A stretch of DNA of 64,000 bases from Camillea tinctor (GCA_022578605.1 MU394051.1:496001-560000); one strand, 5' to 3'; shown: positions 11,870 to 24,415, counted from the stretch's first letter. Notes: a model not told the origin generated them from the letters alone. Translations and numbers: made by a program.

Positions 11870-13261
11870 ATGCCTCATGCATATAGTGATACTATGGGTG
11901 TCTCTTTACAAGATTTCTTCTATTCTACAGCAACTTTCGGCTTCGAGATTGAGTTCTTAGTGCTCTTCAAGGAGTATGGCACATCAGCACCCTGGGTTGT
12001 CAAAGAGGGGGAGGACAACGGACGGATACGGAAACCGGTTCTGGAAGAGCCTCATGACTTTAACGAAACGGAATCTGAACATGAATTACATATGTCGCGA
12101 CTTCACTACTTCGGCAACCAAATTGCGAGGGAATTGACCGAGGCAGGAGTTGTAGCCAAATATCGTGAGAAGGGTCATCCGACTGACGATGGTTTCCCAA
12201 ACCTTAAATCAGACGATTCCAAACTAGGTCCGTTTGATGGGTTCTGCTACAATGCATACCGAACAACTACTATTGTACCTGAAGAGACAATGATCTGGAC
12301 AGATCCAAATATGAAAGGGGCGCGTATGTTGGTACGCCCCGAAAGTCCTCAAGGGTATTTCTGGCTTGGCTTTGAGATCGTCAGCCATGCTTACCGCCAT
12401 CGAGATTTCAGGTCTGCTCAAGAGGATCTCATGACAATTTGCAAAACACTACGATCGAAGTATATGATTAGCATCAACGCGGGCAAGGATTCCGAGATCG
12501 GATCAAGTCGTTGTGGAATACATATACATTGGGGGCTCAGCGGGCAACAGTATAAGTTACTACACATTAAACGTCTACTCACTCTTATGTGGATGACTGA
12601 AGAAGACCTGATGGGTTTACATGCGACATGGAGGCAGTCAGCATTTAAATACGCTGCACTCCTGCGGAGACAAACCAATATGGCGCTAGACAAGGGAGAT
12701 GCGCTCCCACGCTGGCTTGGTGACCTCGATACAGGAACACCAGCACCGTGGAGAACAGAAATGGAGCTCAACATCCCACGCCCAATATGGGAGTCACTCT
12801 ACCAGAACAAGCCCAAAGTTCAATGGCTTTGGCGTGCGGACGAGGTGGAGGATCTGGCAAAGCTTATCGGGGAAAGCAAAATGTCACGCAAGGCAGCTAT
12901 AGGAATCACCGAACTCCTACCAGCAAACTCCAAGTTTAGTGGTAAAGTCCGCAGGAGCTGTCTCAACACGATTGAGTTTCGACATATGCAGGGCTCGCTC
13001 TGCCCAGAACTCATCGCCGCTTGGGTCGAGGTTACAGGGAAAATGGTGGAAATATGTGTTCGATCTTCAGCAGATGATTTCAAACAATTCCTTGAGAAGG
13101 TTCGAGTATATGCCCTAGACAAGGACTGGTCTGCATATACCCTCTTAGGGATACTAGGGGTCGAGGAGAACGCCAGTAGGGTGTTCAAGGAACATAACCA
13201 ACACAGGCTAGATGAGGAGGCCGACTCGGATAAAACCCTATTTTTGCCACCCCTGGACTAG
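11870..13261 (+). CDS. Putative amidoligase (Amidoligase_2, carboxylate-amine ligase fold)
   Basis: Intronless, 463 aa from ATG 11870; M9 is an alternative start. The carboxylate-amine ligase signatures are in order: FGFEIEFL with E26 and E28 near the N-terminus, GFEIVSHAY mid-protein, CGIHIHWG with H218 and H220, and NTIEFRHMQGSL with E369 and R371. In this superfamily (glutamine-synthetase-like fold) these residues bind metal and ATP and activate a carboxylate for ATP-dependent amide bond formation. Fungal members are abundant and mostly uncharacterised; substrates may be peptides or small metabolites. No NRPS, PKS or gamma-glutamyl cyclotransferase neighbour is present to suggest one. Probably cytosolic, since no signal peptide is seen. 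Confidence 0.9.
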   Translation: MPHAYSDTMGVSLQDFFYSTATFGFEIEFLVLFKEYGTSAPWVVKEGEDNGRIRKPVLEEPHDFNETESEHELHMSRLHYFGNQIARELTEAGVVAKYREKGHPTDDGFPNLKSDDSKLGPFDGFCYNAYRTTTIVPEETMIWTDPNMKGARMLVRPESPQGYFWLGFEIVSHAYRHRDFRSAQEDLMTICKTLRSKYMISINAGKDSEIGSSRCGIHIHWGLSGQQYKLLHIKRLLTLMWMTEEDLMGLHATWRQSAFKYAALLRRQTNMALDKGDALPRWLGDLDTGTPAPWRTEMELNIPRPIWESLYQNKPKVQWLWRADEVEDLAKLIGESKMSRKAAIGITELLPANSKFSGKVRRSCLNTIEFRHMQGSLCPELIAAWVEVTGKMVEICVRSSADDFKQFLEKVRVYALDKDWSAYTLLGILGVEENASRVFKEHNQHRLDEEADSDKTLFLPPLD

Positions 13262-14395
13262 AGCTTCAATTGAGGATCCAGGAGAGTCTTATGATTCCCG
13301 TATCTTGCATATGAGGCTGTATCCAATTATGACCTGTCAGCCACCAGTGTATTAGGGTACTTTTGTTACCTTTATAGCCTACAGACAAAATATCTAGAAA
13401 TATATTCCTAGGTTAGATTGTTCTATTAGTACGGTTTAGAAGAAGTCATAACTTGGCTAAAATGTGATGCTTCGAAATACTCCTGAATATGTGTGATAGA
13501 CAAAGACTCAAGAAACAGGGGTGAACGGAAACAGTTGAAATTGCTATACGCAACCTGACAACCAAGTGACCTTGCAGCCATGATGTTAAGTAGAAGATGT
13601 GGGAAACCCACCGACATAATACTAGGTATACCCATCACCGTGAGGGCGAGGCTCAATATAGGTGATCTCTCCTCCACGCCCACGGTCGAATGAGAGGCTG
13701 CCGGCAATATATCTGTCAACAGGGATGGCATGTAACCAGACTGAGGTGATCCAATCTAGAAAAAACGAATAAATTGGGGTAACATTGGAAACGCAGCATT
13801 GCCAACCACTAACCACGTTCTTTTTCTTTAAAGGTGTCGGGATCTGGCAGTCTGGTCACGACAGAAGGTTGCAACGACACGCCCGAGACTAAGTACTGTA
13901 GTGGCAGTATAAGAAGGTATGAGGCATAACGTCATGGCTTTTGTCTAGATGGTTGGTACCTACCTAGGTAGGTTGCATCTTTAGTTAGCAGGTTAGGAAG
14001 GGTGGGATTGCCGATGCGGTTGTGACTCGTGACACCAATTGGGTTACCATGTACATGAAGCTAGCGAAGGTGAGTGTTACTGTTAGCAAAACTCAATCCC
14101 GTAGCGTAGGTGGTAAAAAGGTGTTGGCTTATTTAGTATTGAGAATACTGATCTTGTACGGAGTATTGATCTTGAATCAGTATGGAGAGGATTTACGGAG
14201 TACTGCGCCGTCAGGTACCGATAAGGCGCATATGCTTATCAGTCAGTGACCAGGGTCCGTTCGTATGGGGTATGTGCTGTGAAACCCATGATATGATTGG
14301 TAAACATGAATCGTACAAGGGGGCGTCCCGTCTCCAAAACCCCAACATTTATTAATAATAATAAAAATCCCGTTCCTAAATCTTTTTCAAGCGAA

Positions 14396-14435
14396 CATGG
14401 CAGCATGGCAGCATGGAAGCATGGCAAGCATGGAT
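14396..14435. repeat. CATGGCAG-type short tandem repeat
   Basis: Five copies of a CATGG core at 8-9 bp spacing (CATGGCAG, CATGGCAG, CATGGAAG, CATGGCAAG, CATGGATG) in intergenic DNA. Confidence 0.9.
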
Positions 14436-14970
14436 GGGGTTGAAACAAACGAGACTTTCCGACTTTAACATTATCATAGGTCAAAGTAATAACATGTACT
14501 GCTCTGACTTCAAAATTCCTTAGGTAACCTCCTTAAAAAAGAAGGCCCTAGATCTGGTTGTCACGCAATTTATGACTTTGCTCAGATCTCCGTTGACCAC
14601 TCAACTTTCAACTTTTTTTTCTTTTCGGGTTCTGTTTTTACCCCTGATCCTAACTTAGTCCAACCAAATGTGACTTTCTAGTTGCATCTACCGCATCCCC
14701 CTAGCCTAGACCTTTTTTTTTTCTTATATTCGACCAACCAGAAGACCAGTCCGGTCAAAGTGTACAGACAAACCGAGTCAACGGAATGCATTGAAAAATC
14801 GTCATAGGATGCTCGTGCTTCTGCAAGTCAGACGAACCAGACAACAGAGGAGGTCGAATACGGGGATCCCCGACTTTTTTTGTTTTGTTTTCTTCATATT
14901 GGAAGTTTGCTGGATTGGTACCTACGTAGTGACATTAGTTGGTAAGTGCCAGCGAAATACACGTGCACGC

Positions 14971-15072
14971 AATACATGCAATACATGCAATACATACAAT
15001 ACGATACGATCAAGAGGCGGAACTACATACCACCAATTGGTATGTATGGTATGTATGTATGTATGTATGTAT
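14971..15072. repeat. AATACATGC / GTAT microsatellite pair
   Basis: AATACATGC-type units at 14971-15010 are followed by GTAT units at 15040-15072. The second block is roughly the reverse complement of the first (ATAC against GTAT), so the two could pair. Confidence 0.85.
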
Positions 15073-16441
15073 TCATGTAGCTACCTACATATGTACTACC
15101 TACCACATATCTGGTAGTCGGTTCTCCTAAGGATCACTTGGCACATATGTTTTACCTATTCCCTGTCCCCCTTTTTTTTTCTTCTCCTATTTTTTTTTCT
15201 TTCTCCTTTGATCACCTAGGTCTTTTCTTTTATATTCGAGAAGAGAGTAAAGAAAGGAAAAGAAAAGAAGAAAAATCTGTAACAACTGACCCAGTTGTGC
15301 ACCTCTTCTTACGAATACACTAACTAGACACTAAACCCAGCAGCTAGTGTAGACAAAACCGTAATGCCCCAGAAGTTCAGACTAGTAGTACCCGCCGATC
15401 CCAACTGATTATAGTAGGCATCGGAGTAGGGGACCAATAGAAGAAGTGGAACCTTAGTACCTTTTTAGTCAGTGTTTCTTTTTTTTCGCCCTTTGCCTTT
15501 CTCTCTTTCCCATTACACTACTTACCAGCCTCTACACTAATTAATTCACACCGTCTTGTACTCCGTCTCTTTTTTTTTTTTCTCCAGCTGAAGCCTCGTT
15601 TCGGCTACTCCTTCATCCCTCCTTCGCCTGACTCGGGCAAAGTAAAAGAAAAAAAAAGAATCGTAGTATATGGACACTCCATCATAAACACAGGGAAAGA
15701 GAAAAAGGAGTCGGGAAGAGCTAAAGATACTTCCTAAACCTTACTGTCTTTGGACGAAAATAGGAGGAAAGTCTTTTTGTGATCATCCCGTCACCGATTC
15801 TTCTAGCTGCTGCAGGTTGTAATTGTGTTCCAAGTTATTATTGTTGTGTTATTATTATTACCTCTCTGATCTCTCTCTACCTCTTCTCTTACCTTTTACT
15901 TTTCTTTCTTACCTTGCTACGGTTATTATTAACTTTTTTACTTTACTTTATTTTACTCACCTTCTCTTACTACTATTACTACTATTAACTTAACTTTCTC
16001 CTTCGCCTTTTCCCACAACACGCTCATTTTTAATTTTATTTTCTGCAGTGACCAATTTGTTTCTCCCCCCGTTCAATCAAACTTGTCACTGTCACTGTCA
16101 CTACTACTTAGCTACCTCCCAATCGACGGTTACTTAGACCATCAACACCAACACCAACTAGTACTACTATAAAGTTATCGTCGTTGTTATCGGTTCGTTC
16201 TCTTCGATTCGTTGAAACAGGGTATTCCTTGTTGTGTCGTTGCTATATTCCTGCTTGCTACTATTACCACCACTACCGCTACTCGCTCTCCTTGTCGATG
16301 GTTACCGTTACCATTTCCGCTTTCGTTTCGCCCCGCTTGGTTTTGTCGTGAAACCAACAAAAACAAACCTGCAACCAACCACCCATCTCCCTTTTTGGCC
16401 GTGTAATTCAGCTCTACCGCCCCCAATCCAATACCATTACC

Positions 16442-18606
16442 ATGGTCACTTCAACCACCGAGGGTCCTCTACGAACCCTACCCATAGCCGATGTGTACTA
16501 CGGCCCCTCGGCCTCGAATGCTAGTTCCTATTCACACGACACTGGAATGGAACCGGGCGAACAACAAGACGACACCCCCAGACCAACACCCGCGAACCCA
16601 TTCCGAAGAAACCGCAGCATAAGCTCTTCTCTACCATGGCGACGCCGACCGAAATCCCTCTTCTTTGGCGAACTTCCTGTTGCCGACGAGAACGGGAACG
16701 ACGATGTAAACAACCTGTCGCCACGGTCCGCCACGTCGCTCAAAGGCAAACTGAGGCGCGCCTCCTTGACCTTGATGAAGGGGTTTAGTCGCGATCGTCG
16801 CTCTTCCGAACCTCACGTCGATGCCCATGATTGCCGTCCTACCACCGCACACTCCGCCTGGAATAGACTGCGACAAGCCGCCAGCTTCCGCCACACGAGA
16901 ACTTCGCATGGCGAGCGCGCTGGCTTGGAGACTATTTACTCGCCCTTGCGATCCCAGTTTCCCGATCTTCCAGTGCCTGGTCGAGGCCTTGCACCTCCCG
17001 TTATTCCCCGCAACACCGGCGCCGCTGCGAAGGCCTCTGCTGCCATGCAGAACGAGTACCTGGCTTATGCTCGCCAGCAACATGAGTGGCTCTCGAGCGA
17101 GGAGTTAAATGATCATGAAAGCGGCATTGGTATTACTTTCACCGTGGCTGAGAATCCAAGTAGCGCCTCTGCGGATCGCGAATCCGAGGTTGTTCGACTC
17201 GACTTTGTCGCCCAGCTCCCTCTGGAACTCGCGGTTCACGTTCTCTCGTACTTGGACGCGTCCCAACTTGGTGTAGCTAGTCAAGTTTCTAAGCTCTGGT
17301 ACCAAATGATCCAGGACCAGCATATCTGGCGACAGTCATTCTTAAGGGAGAAGACGAATACCTATGCCACCACGCTTCCGATTCAGCCAGGAACCGGCTG
17401 TGGTATTCCCTCGATCCGCCCCGGAAATGATTGGCGGAAAATATACAGAGCACGTCATGAACTCGATAAACGGTGGAAGATTGGGAAGCAGGCCCTTGCG
17501 GTATACCTGAATGGTCATCTAGATAGTATATATTGCTTGCAATTTGATGAGTATGTTCATGCCCCTCCTCCTGTCGACCTGGTTTTAATATCCTTATTAA
17601 CCCTTTTCGCAGGAACAAGATCATCACTGGTTCTCGCGACAAAACGATTCGGATCTGGGACATGAAAACCTTCCATTGTCGCCTCGTCATCGGTCCGCCA
17701 GAAGTTGTCAATGAGAATTCGATTCTTTTCGACCCGAACGGCAAGCCCACTCACTATGCCTCGCTCCCCGACAACAAGCGCATGAACCCGTCTGTGCCCG
17801 TCACCGTTTCGTTCCCCGTTCACCATAAGGCCTCCATCCTCTGTCTACAGTACGATGACGAGATTCTTGTCACCGGCTCTTCGGATTCTAGCTGTATCGT
17901 CTACAGTGTGAAGGCAGGCTACCGCCCTATCCGACGTCTCCAGCGCCACACTGCTGCCGTGCTCGACTTGGCCTTCGACGACAAGCACATCGTAACTTGC
18001 TCTAAGGATATCAGTATTTGCGTATGGGATCGTGAGACAGGCGCGCTTCTGAAGCAGATGCGAGGTCACACTGGACCTGTCAACTCGGTGCAGTTGCGTG
18101 GAAATACCATAGTCTCCTGCTCTGGGGATTTCCGCGTGAAGCTTTGGAACATTGATAGTGGCAAAGCCGTCCGCGAGTTCGCAGGCCATACTAAGGGGCT
18201 AGCCTGCAGCCAGTTTTCTGAGGACGGTCGTTACATTGCATCTGCCGGGAGTGATAAGGTTATTCGCATTTGGGATGCCAACACGGGAGAGTGCATTCGC
18301 GAGATGCAGGCTCACGAGAGCTTGGTGCGTAGCTTGCACATCGACAGCATCAGCGGGCGCCTCATTAGTGGCAGCTATGACACCGACATCAAGGTTTTCG
18401 ATATGGAGAGTGGAGAGCAGCTCTTGGATTTCCCTCGCTGGCACGCCAGCTGGGTTCTCAGCGCGAAGAGCGACTACAGGCGTCTAATCAGCACCGGACA
18501 AGACCCCAAGATTCTCATTATGGACTTCGGAGCCGATGTCCAGGATATCGGTATGCTCGAGAGCGCTCGGAAGTACGAGACAAGTTGTGAAGCAGGTTTC
18601 ATATAA
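16442..18606 (+). CDS. F-box/WD40-repeat protein (SCF ubiquitin ligase substrate receptor)
   Basis: Exons 16442-17550 and 17613-18606 with a 62-bp intron (GTATGT...TCGCAG, branch TATTAAC), giving 700 aa. ATG 16442 is in strong context. The N-terminal 250 residues are basic, Ser/Arg-rich and disordered. An F-box lies at about 255-300 (LPLELAVHVLSYLDASQLGV). About seven WD40 blades run from about 357 to 690 (GHLDSIYCLQFDE, TGSRDKTIRIWD, and others); the intron falls inside the first blade. It would recruit phosphorylated clients to SKP1-CUL1. The arrangement resembles Met30/Slimb/FWD-1-class receptors. I cannot choose an orthologue without alignment; the Neurospora clock factor FWD-1 is one candidate. 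Confidence 0.92.
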
Positions 18607-19896
18607 CAAACTAGCTTAGGGGGAGGGTGGCGCTCGGCTTTTTAATATTTAATGACAGCGTAACCAATCATTTCAAGTCGCAGTCTCCGGAAGACTGGTC
18701 ACGCAACAATAACAACACCCGATCGTCACCGACAAAGAGGCCAATCCGATTCCTCAGAAATCTCCTTAATTTGCAGAAAAAAGTTCTGCTACCAGTGAGA
18801 AAAGAAAGAAAAAAATAGAATAGCTCTGGCTTCTGTGAGTGTTACGCTGGTATAGCACAGGGCAGGCTGGGAAGGCAGTTAATTGGGCACTTTTGATCTC
18901 TTTGCATGTTTTATAATACGGCAAATTTCATACGGAGCTCGATGTCATTAGAAAACAGACATCTCTTCTGGGATGGGAAAGTTCCGGTTTTCCCCCTTCA
19001 AGCATGTCAGCAGAAGAACGGATCCCTTATCACCCTTCGCTTTTTCTTGTAAGGCTTATGTCAAGTCGCTTTTCAAGCCCCATCATATATCTTTGGGCGG
19101 TGCCCTGAATAGAAAGAGGGGCAATTGTGTAAATATCGGGTGGAGATGGATTCAGGAGTTCAAGATTATTTGCGGCTTTAGCATTATTCTTTTTCTTCTT
19201 CCGTTCTCTGTTTTTATTTTCTTCTTTTTTTGCATTGGGTCAGAGCGCTTGTATTTCTTCGGGGAAGGGGAAGGGGACCCCCTCTTTATGACTTATAAAA
19301 AAGACCTTGATATAGATCCGCTAAAAGCAGTGGAATTCAGTTTGGTACCTTAACCTTAGATATATAAACTAGATTTTCACATTAAAAAGAATACAATTTC
19401 ACTACGCTCTACTATTCTGTTTTTAGTTTCGCATCTGAGTTCTTGAGGTATTTCTGAACGTCTTATAATCGTGAAACGTACGTAGCAGATCTGAGGTCAA
19501 CTGCAGAAATATCATAGTGCAAGTCTTGCATCGCCCCACCAGCCAACTCCGTGCTTCTATACTCATAGAATCCTATTGACCCCCTCTCAAAGAGCGCATA
19601 AGAAGTAGTTCTTTCACAAATTACAGGGGAACTTAAGTCCTGTAAGGTGTTGCGCGATCCTTTTGTCCCCTCAGTTTCCTGGAACCTATATACCACGCCC
19701 CCCTCCCCCCACTGTAAGAATGAGTACCAGCTCCTTACCTATCTAGCAGACACATAACCATATTGAAGCACGTTCGTACCATAGTACCTTAAGCATTCCT
19801 AGAACGGGGCCATACATAAAGCCCAGATACTGTACACCACCTAATGGGAACATAATTAACACATGATTGTTAGGCCCATGAATAGAAGAATTGATG
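18607..19896. other. Convergent intergenic region
   Basis: 3' flanks of the F-box/WD gene (+) and the next F-box gene (-). T-rich around 19180-19240. No coding signal. Confidence 0.6.
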
Positions 19897-20876
19897 CTAG
19901 GAATGGTCTATCATAGACGTTTGGATGCACGTACGAATAGAGGATAGAAAGCTCATGGACTTTATATAATCATGTCGTTCTTCTTCGAACATCTGAAGAA
20001 AGGCCTTTTTACGGCCCCCTATATAGGGCAACCCATTCAGAGAATATAACTTCCATATTTTGGCGGCTATATATGCGTGTAGCCAGTAGGGAGAGGTTAT
20101 ATCCTCCTCCACCTTCAGAGAATGATACATTAGCGATATCCTATATCCAGGGCATATTTTGAAGAGGACAGGCCCTGGAATACTTCCGCGGAACCAGGAA
20201 GGAAATTCTCGTAACACTCCAAGGTAGAGTAGGTTATAGTGCCCCTACGACAGCTTATAAAGGCGCCTGGCAAAGGGGTTGCTTGGATTGTACTTACATA
20301 TCCCATGTCTTGACATTTCAACCCAAACACAGCTTCGTGCAACATACATTCGATATCCTCGATAGGGAAAGGGAGGCTGCGTATTGACAACTTCCAGTTC
20401 TTGTTGTCCTTGTGGTACCTTTTCTTGAAATCCTCATGCGCCCGTTTCGAATCCCGCCATCTGCTTGCAGTTTTGCTTGCAGTGAGGTTCTTTAGGTCTA
20501 GATACATCTGGACGACCCTGGGTATATCGGGATCGTCAACATGTGTGATATCTTTGCAGAAATCCCATAAGTCTGGTTGAGCGCACTGATTCTTAACGCC
20601 GATATAAATCGCGAAGAGGAATCTCGCACTACAGGCCAACTGCCATACATCTTCGATGTGTGGTAGGTGCTGGAATATGTTTGCCCAGATATCTACTGGA
20701 AGTTCACATAGTATAGATGGCTTGTTGAGTTCCTTATTCTCGTTCTCATTCTCATTCTCGTCCTCATTCTCGTTATCGTTATCGTTCTCGTTCTTGTTCT
20801 CCCTATCGGCACGTAATCGACGACGAGCGATAGAGTCCTTAACTCCTTGGAAGGTCAATATGTGTTTCTGTTTCAT
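19897..20876 (-). CDS. F-box domain protein with Asn/Glu/Asp tract
   Basis: Exons 20876-20298 and 20244-19897 with a 53-bp intron (GTAAGT...TCGTAG) in phase 0, giving 308 aa. I chose ATG 20876; the frame continues upstream only from a TTG. Residues about 22-48 are a low-complexity Asn/Glu/Asp repeat coded by a 6-bp-like repeat. An F-box follows at about 53-90 (LCELPVDIWANIFQHLPHIE). The remainder has no recognised substrate domain. The splice model is supported by an open frame of 116 codons after the junction, with aromatic-rich sequence (GHYNLLYLGVLREFPSWF). Likely an SCF adaptor; target unknown. Confidence 0.8.
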
Positions 20877-21266
20877 ATTGATACAGTAAGCTGTGCAGCG
20901 CGGGACTACTTGAGCAGGCGGGAGGTTGAGAAAGAGGTTGAGAAAGAAAAGAAAGGAATAAGTTGATGAAAACCACAAACAGAGAGGGTTTGAAAACCAC
21001 GATGAAAAAGAAACTTCTTTCCTGCCTTATAAGCCAGCTAAATATTAATTACATCACGAGGACAACATGTCTGACATAAGTCACTCTTCATTACTCCCAT
21101 ATCATTCTACGCCACCTTTCTTATCATAGTGCCCTTTTCTGGTAGAAGTCTTAAAGGTCACCGGACTCTTGATAGCTATAAACAATAACCTCCCCTCCTC
21201 CGCCCCACCACCCATGAGTACGCCTTTCCCCTTTTTCTCAGTACAAGTCGTACACTTGCCTACATT

Positions 21267-21283
21267 CGTACGTACGTACGTAC
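21267..21283. repeat. (CGTA)4 palindromic microsatellite
   Basis: Four CGTA units plus one base, self-complementary along its whole length. Confidence 0.95.
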
Positions 21284-23158
21284 AGGTATATCACATAATA
21301 TGCAGACCTAACTCCATAGAAGTGCAAGTAATAGAAAATCTACTATCACCAATGCTGGAACCAACGATGAGAGAAAACCCCACCTTTAAGCTCATAAACA
21401 TCCCTCGATTCCTATTGTCTGGTAGACATGGACATGCTAGTCTACTAATAACACCCCCTGACTTAACAATCACGTGCTCGGTCAGAGTCGATAAGTCCGT
21501 TGGTCGAGGTATAAGCGGTAGCACCTAGCGACAAAGCGTTTGTGCCAAGGTCTCATCATATATGAGATATACCAGGTTAGTCGGATGACGGATGATGACG
21601 GATCATATATGAAGTCTTGGGTGTGCATCTGAAGTAGGAAATGGGTGGCAAGTGTGGATGGGAAACGGAAAATGGAGGAGGCATGTATTATCTGTCTACG
21701 GGTAGGGTAGGAAAACGGACATAAGTATTATTTGACCTTAGGGAGACACCTTTGTACATGCATACCTCTACGGACGGGATGATGTGGGTTAAGCCAAATG
21801 CCATCGAACCTTGGGACACGCATGCACACAATACCCGTGTCTCCCCTATCTGCCTTCACCAGTCAATCAGGAGGCTTGCGGTACATGTATGTGTGTAAGC
21901 GATGTGTGTGCTGTAGGTATCTACACCACTATGTAGGCAACTAAGGTAAATGCGACGTAATGGCCCACCCTATATGCAGGTACGCGCATGTCCAATTGCC
22001 TAATTAGGCGCCCTGCTTGTTCGTCATTGCGTGCCGTGTCGGCGCTAATCCTCGGCTAGGACATGGTGCTAGCAGGGCTCCGTTTGGATGACGTTAGCCG
22101 CGACAGATGCGGACAGAACTTTATCTAGACAGCTTACTCGGGTACATCGATACTTACATGGAGCTACCTTAATTGGAGATGGGATACATTTGTACGAATA
22201 CCATTTACATGAATATCATCTGCTCGAGAGACTCAGGGTGTATTACTTAAAATCTCACTGGTTCTGATGTTGAGGCCGGCTTACTTACATATTGCTTATC
22301 ATCTCAACCTGCACGAGTTTAACACTATGGTAAAAAAGGAGACGTTTGAAGGTTAAGCCTCAGAAAGAAATGGGAAGTCGGCAAACGGTGCAGCTTGGGA
22401 TTCAAGGCCTTGTAGGTGTAAGAAAAGAGACTTACTATGTAACCTCAAAATACCTGTATCCTTGATCCTTGATATCGATATTGATATTTATTTCCCGTTT
22501 TAAACTAGAAAACTTGTGAATTTGCCTATTCACTGAGCTACATACACAAGACATTTTTCATTTGTATTGAAAAGAAAGCAAACCTCACTTACTATATTAT
22601 CGAAAAACCGGAATATCCCGGTAAGTTGTTCAAGTGCCTATGTTTGCATATAACACCAAAGTCATATCGTACAACGGTGCTTGCAGCTCTTTTATTGAAA
22701 CCAGAGTTAAGGTACAGCATAGGGCGGTGCATTCCAGCAAGATTTCGTAAGGCATCCCATGGGGTTCTATAGACTTTGCATAGTGTAGCATTGTACAGGC
22801 GTAGTACGGTGGAACCTGTTCACACTAAGGGAAAACATTTTTCACATGTCGCTGGTTACCCGAGTCACTAGTTATCGAGGTCGTTGGCACACTATGCAAG
22901 GGCAGGAAAGTTGTCACTATTCGCTCTACACACGGGATTGTCCATATTCCCAGAGGGGAGGCAAAGTGTTTGTAGCCTCAGTGTACTACCTAGTTTGATT
23001 ACTGGTGACGTTTTGGCATATAACAAATTTCATAGTCCTCGCAGATTTGCCTCTCGCTTTTTTTTATATATAGCCCTCACTTTTCTCACTCTTATATCTT
23101 CGAGATATGCATGTTCTCTAAGATTCAAATAAAAAACCACACTCGATATTATCTATCT

Positions 23159-23184
23159 CACACACACACACACACACACACACA
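23159..23184. repeat. (CA)13 microsatellite
   Basis: Thirteen CA units about 70 bp before the start of the small zinc-ribbon gene, inside its probable leader or promoter. Confidence 0.97.
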
Positions 23185-23252
23185 AAAACTTTCAGCCAAC
23201 TCTATTATAGCCATTTATAAAAATACTCGACTTATACACATCTCAACCTAAA

Positions 23253-23447
23253 ATGTCTTCCTATGGTGTGGGAGTCTGTGCTGATTGCGGCGAGTGGATG
23301 AACAACTGGGTCTGCGAGTACTGCGAGACCAAGCGTTTGGAGGAAGAGGAAGAGATGAGACAGGTGGCAGAGGCGAGGAAGGAGGCCGAGGAGAAGATGA
23401 AGGAGGAAGAGGAGAGGAAGGAGGAGGAGGAGGGTAGTAGCAACTAG
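23253..23447 (+). CDS. Small zinc-ribbon-like protein with acidic coiled coil
   Basis: 64 aa, single exon, ATG 23253 in good context, with a TATA-like element about 35 bp upstream. The N-terminus has two CxxC pairs (C9/C12 and C21/C24) separated by eight residues, consistent with one zinc site. The rest is a Glu/Lys/Arg-rich helix of about 38 residues likely to form a coiled coil. No signal peptide. I do not recognise the family. It might bind RNA or protein as a small adaptor, but that is a guess. Codon use and the promoter layout support a real gene. Confidence 0.65.
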   Translation: MSSYGVGVCADCGEWMNNWVCEYCETKRLEEEEEMRQVAEARKEAEEKMKEEEERKEEEEGSSN

Positions 23448-24415
23448 AATGGTCAACTAGTGATGTGGAAGGGGAGAAAAGGGGGCAAAGGGGAGGTGGA
23501 GATAGAGGAATAAATTTGTATTGCGAATGATTCCGACATGGCTATTTTGGCCAGTCTGGAAAATACTATGGGAAACATCAAGGTTGAATACTTTGTCGAT
23601 TAGGGTTTCTTTTTCTCAGGAAATATTAGGTATGAAGCATCATGTTCTCCATGAAAGGAGAAAGGTTCTTCTTCACGAATCACAATACTTCAACTTCAGA
23701 GAAAATTAGTCTTTTCTGAATATGATGTTATTAGAGGCACGTGAATTCTATATCCAGGCTAGCTAAAGTGTACTCGGCTAGGCCCGTATAAGGGGAGTCT
23801 CTAAGTGATGGTATGATTGCGGAATAAATACTGCCCATTCTATACCCCTGCTTACTCGACTATCTACCACATATATTAAGGGACCTCCAAATGAAAGAGA
23901 AGTCTAAGCAACCCAGCATGGCACTTATAGAACAATTATACCGCCCGTCCCGGAAAGATCCATAAGTTTCAAAAGTCCTCCAAACACATGTCAACCCTAG
24001 CCGGGACTTATCTTTAAACAGGCATCGGTAGGTCGTTGCTATTATTCCTCCATTCGGCTCTCGTATTAGTATACCCCCCCGGATCTTGGCGTAATTCGCG
24101 ATGTCTCATCGGAATTAACCAGGACCCTACCCTGGCCCACTGCCTTTTTTTTTTTTTTTTGCGTAGCAGCAACGTGACGCTGGGTCGAGATAGGCAATTA
24201 AGGTGTTATCATTGCCGGTCGATCTTAGGCTAGCCAAGAAGGAGAGGGGGGAGGAGGGAGGGAGGGGGGAAGGGTATTCCTGTTTGTATAAGTAGACGAT
24301 GTCTGCTGTGATGGGAGAGCTTATCTACCAGTGCTCTATCGGCGCTCTTGTTATGAGCGAAAGCGAAAAATCGACACATATAATACTCGCATTAGGGCAC
24401 AAAACCCACCACAAC
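23448..24415. other. Intergenic, promoter of the metalloprotease gene at the right
   Basis: AT-rich to about 24.1 kb with a run of about 15 T at 24147-24161. A purine-rich GGGAGG-type tract follows at 24240-24270, and a TATA-like TATAAGTA at about 24286. The frame is open from ATG 24299, but the signal peptide begins at 24416. Confidence 0.55.

Larger units (their letters stand above)
13262..16441. other. Intergenic plus long pyrimidine-rich leader of the F-box/WD gene
   Basis: A minus-strand frame at 13731-13426 follows a T-rich TAG and could be a degenerate exon, but no family is recognisable. CATGGC-type repeats lie at 14396-14435 and ATAC/GTAT repeats at 14971-15072. From about 15140 to 16440 the plus strand is strongly T/C-rich, as expected for a long 5' UTR and promoter of the gene starting at 16442. 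Confidence 0.55.
20877..23252. other. Intergenic
   Basis: Promoter of the minus-strand F-box gene to about 21.1 kb, then AT-rich DNA with a CGTA repeat (21267-21283) and a small palindrome at about 21551-21567. The right end has the CA repeat (23159-23184) and a TATA-like TTTATAAA at 23214-23221 belonging to the next gene. No convincing frame. Confidence 0.6.

Noticed and set aside
13426..13816. 101-codon minus-strand frame preceded by a T-rich TAG, possible last exon
   Set aside because: No recognisable upstream exon or family; may be a degenerate gene fragment but not supportable.
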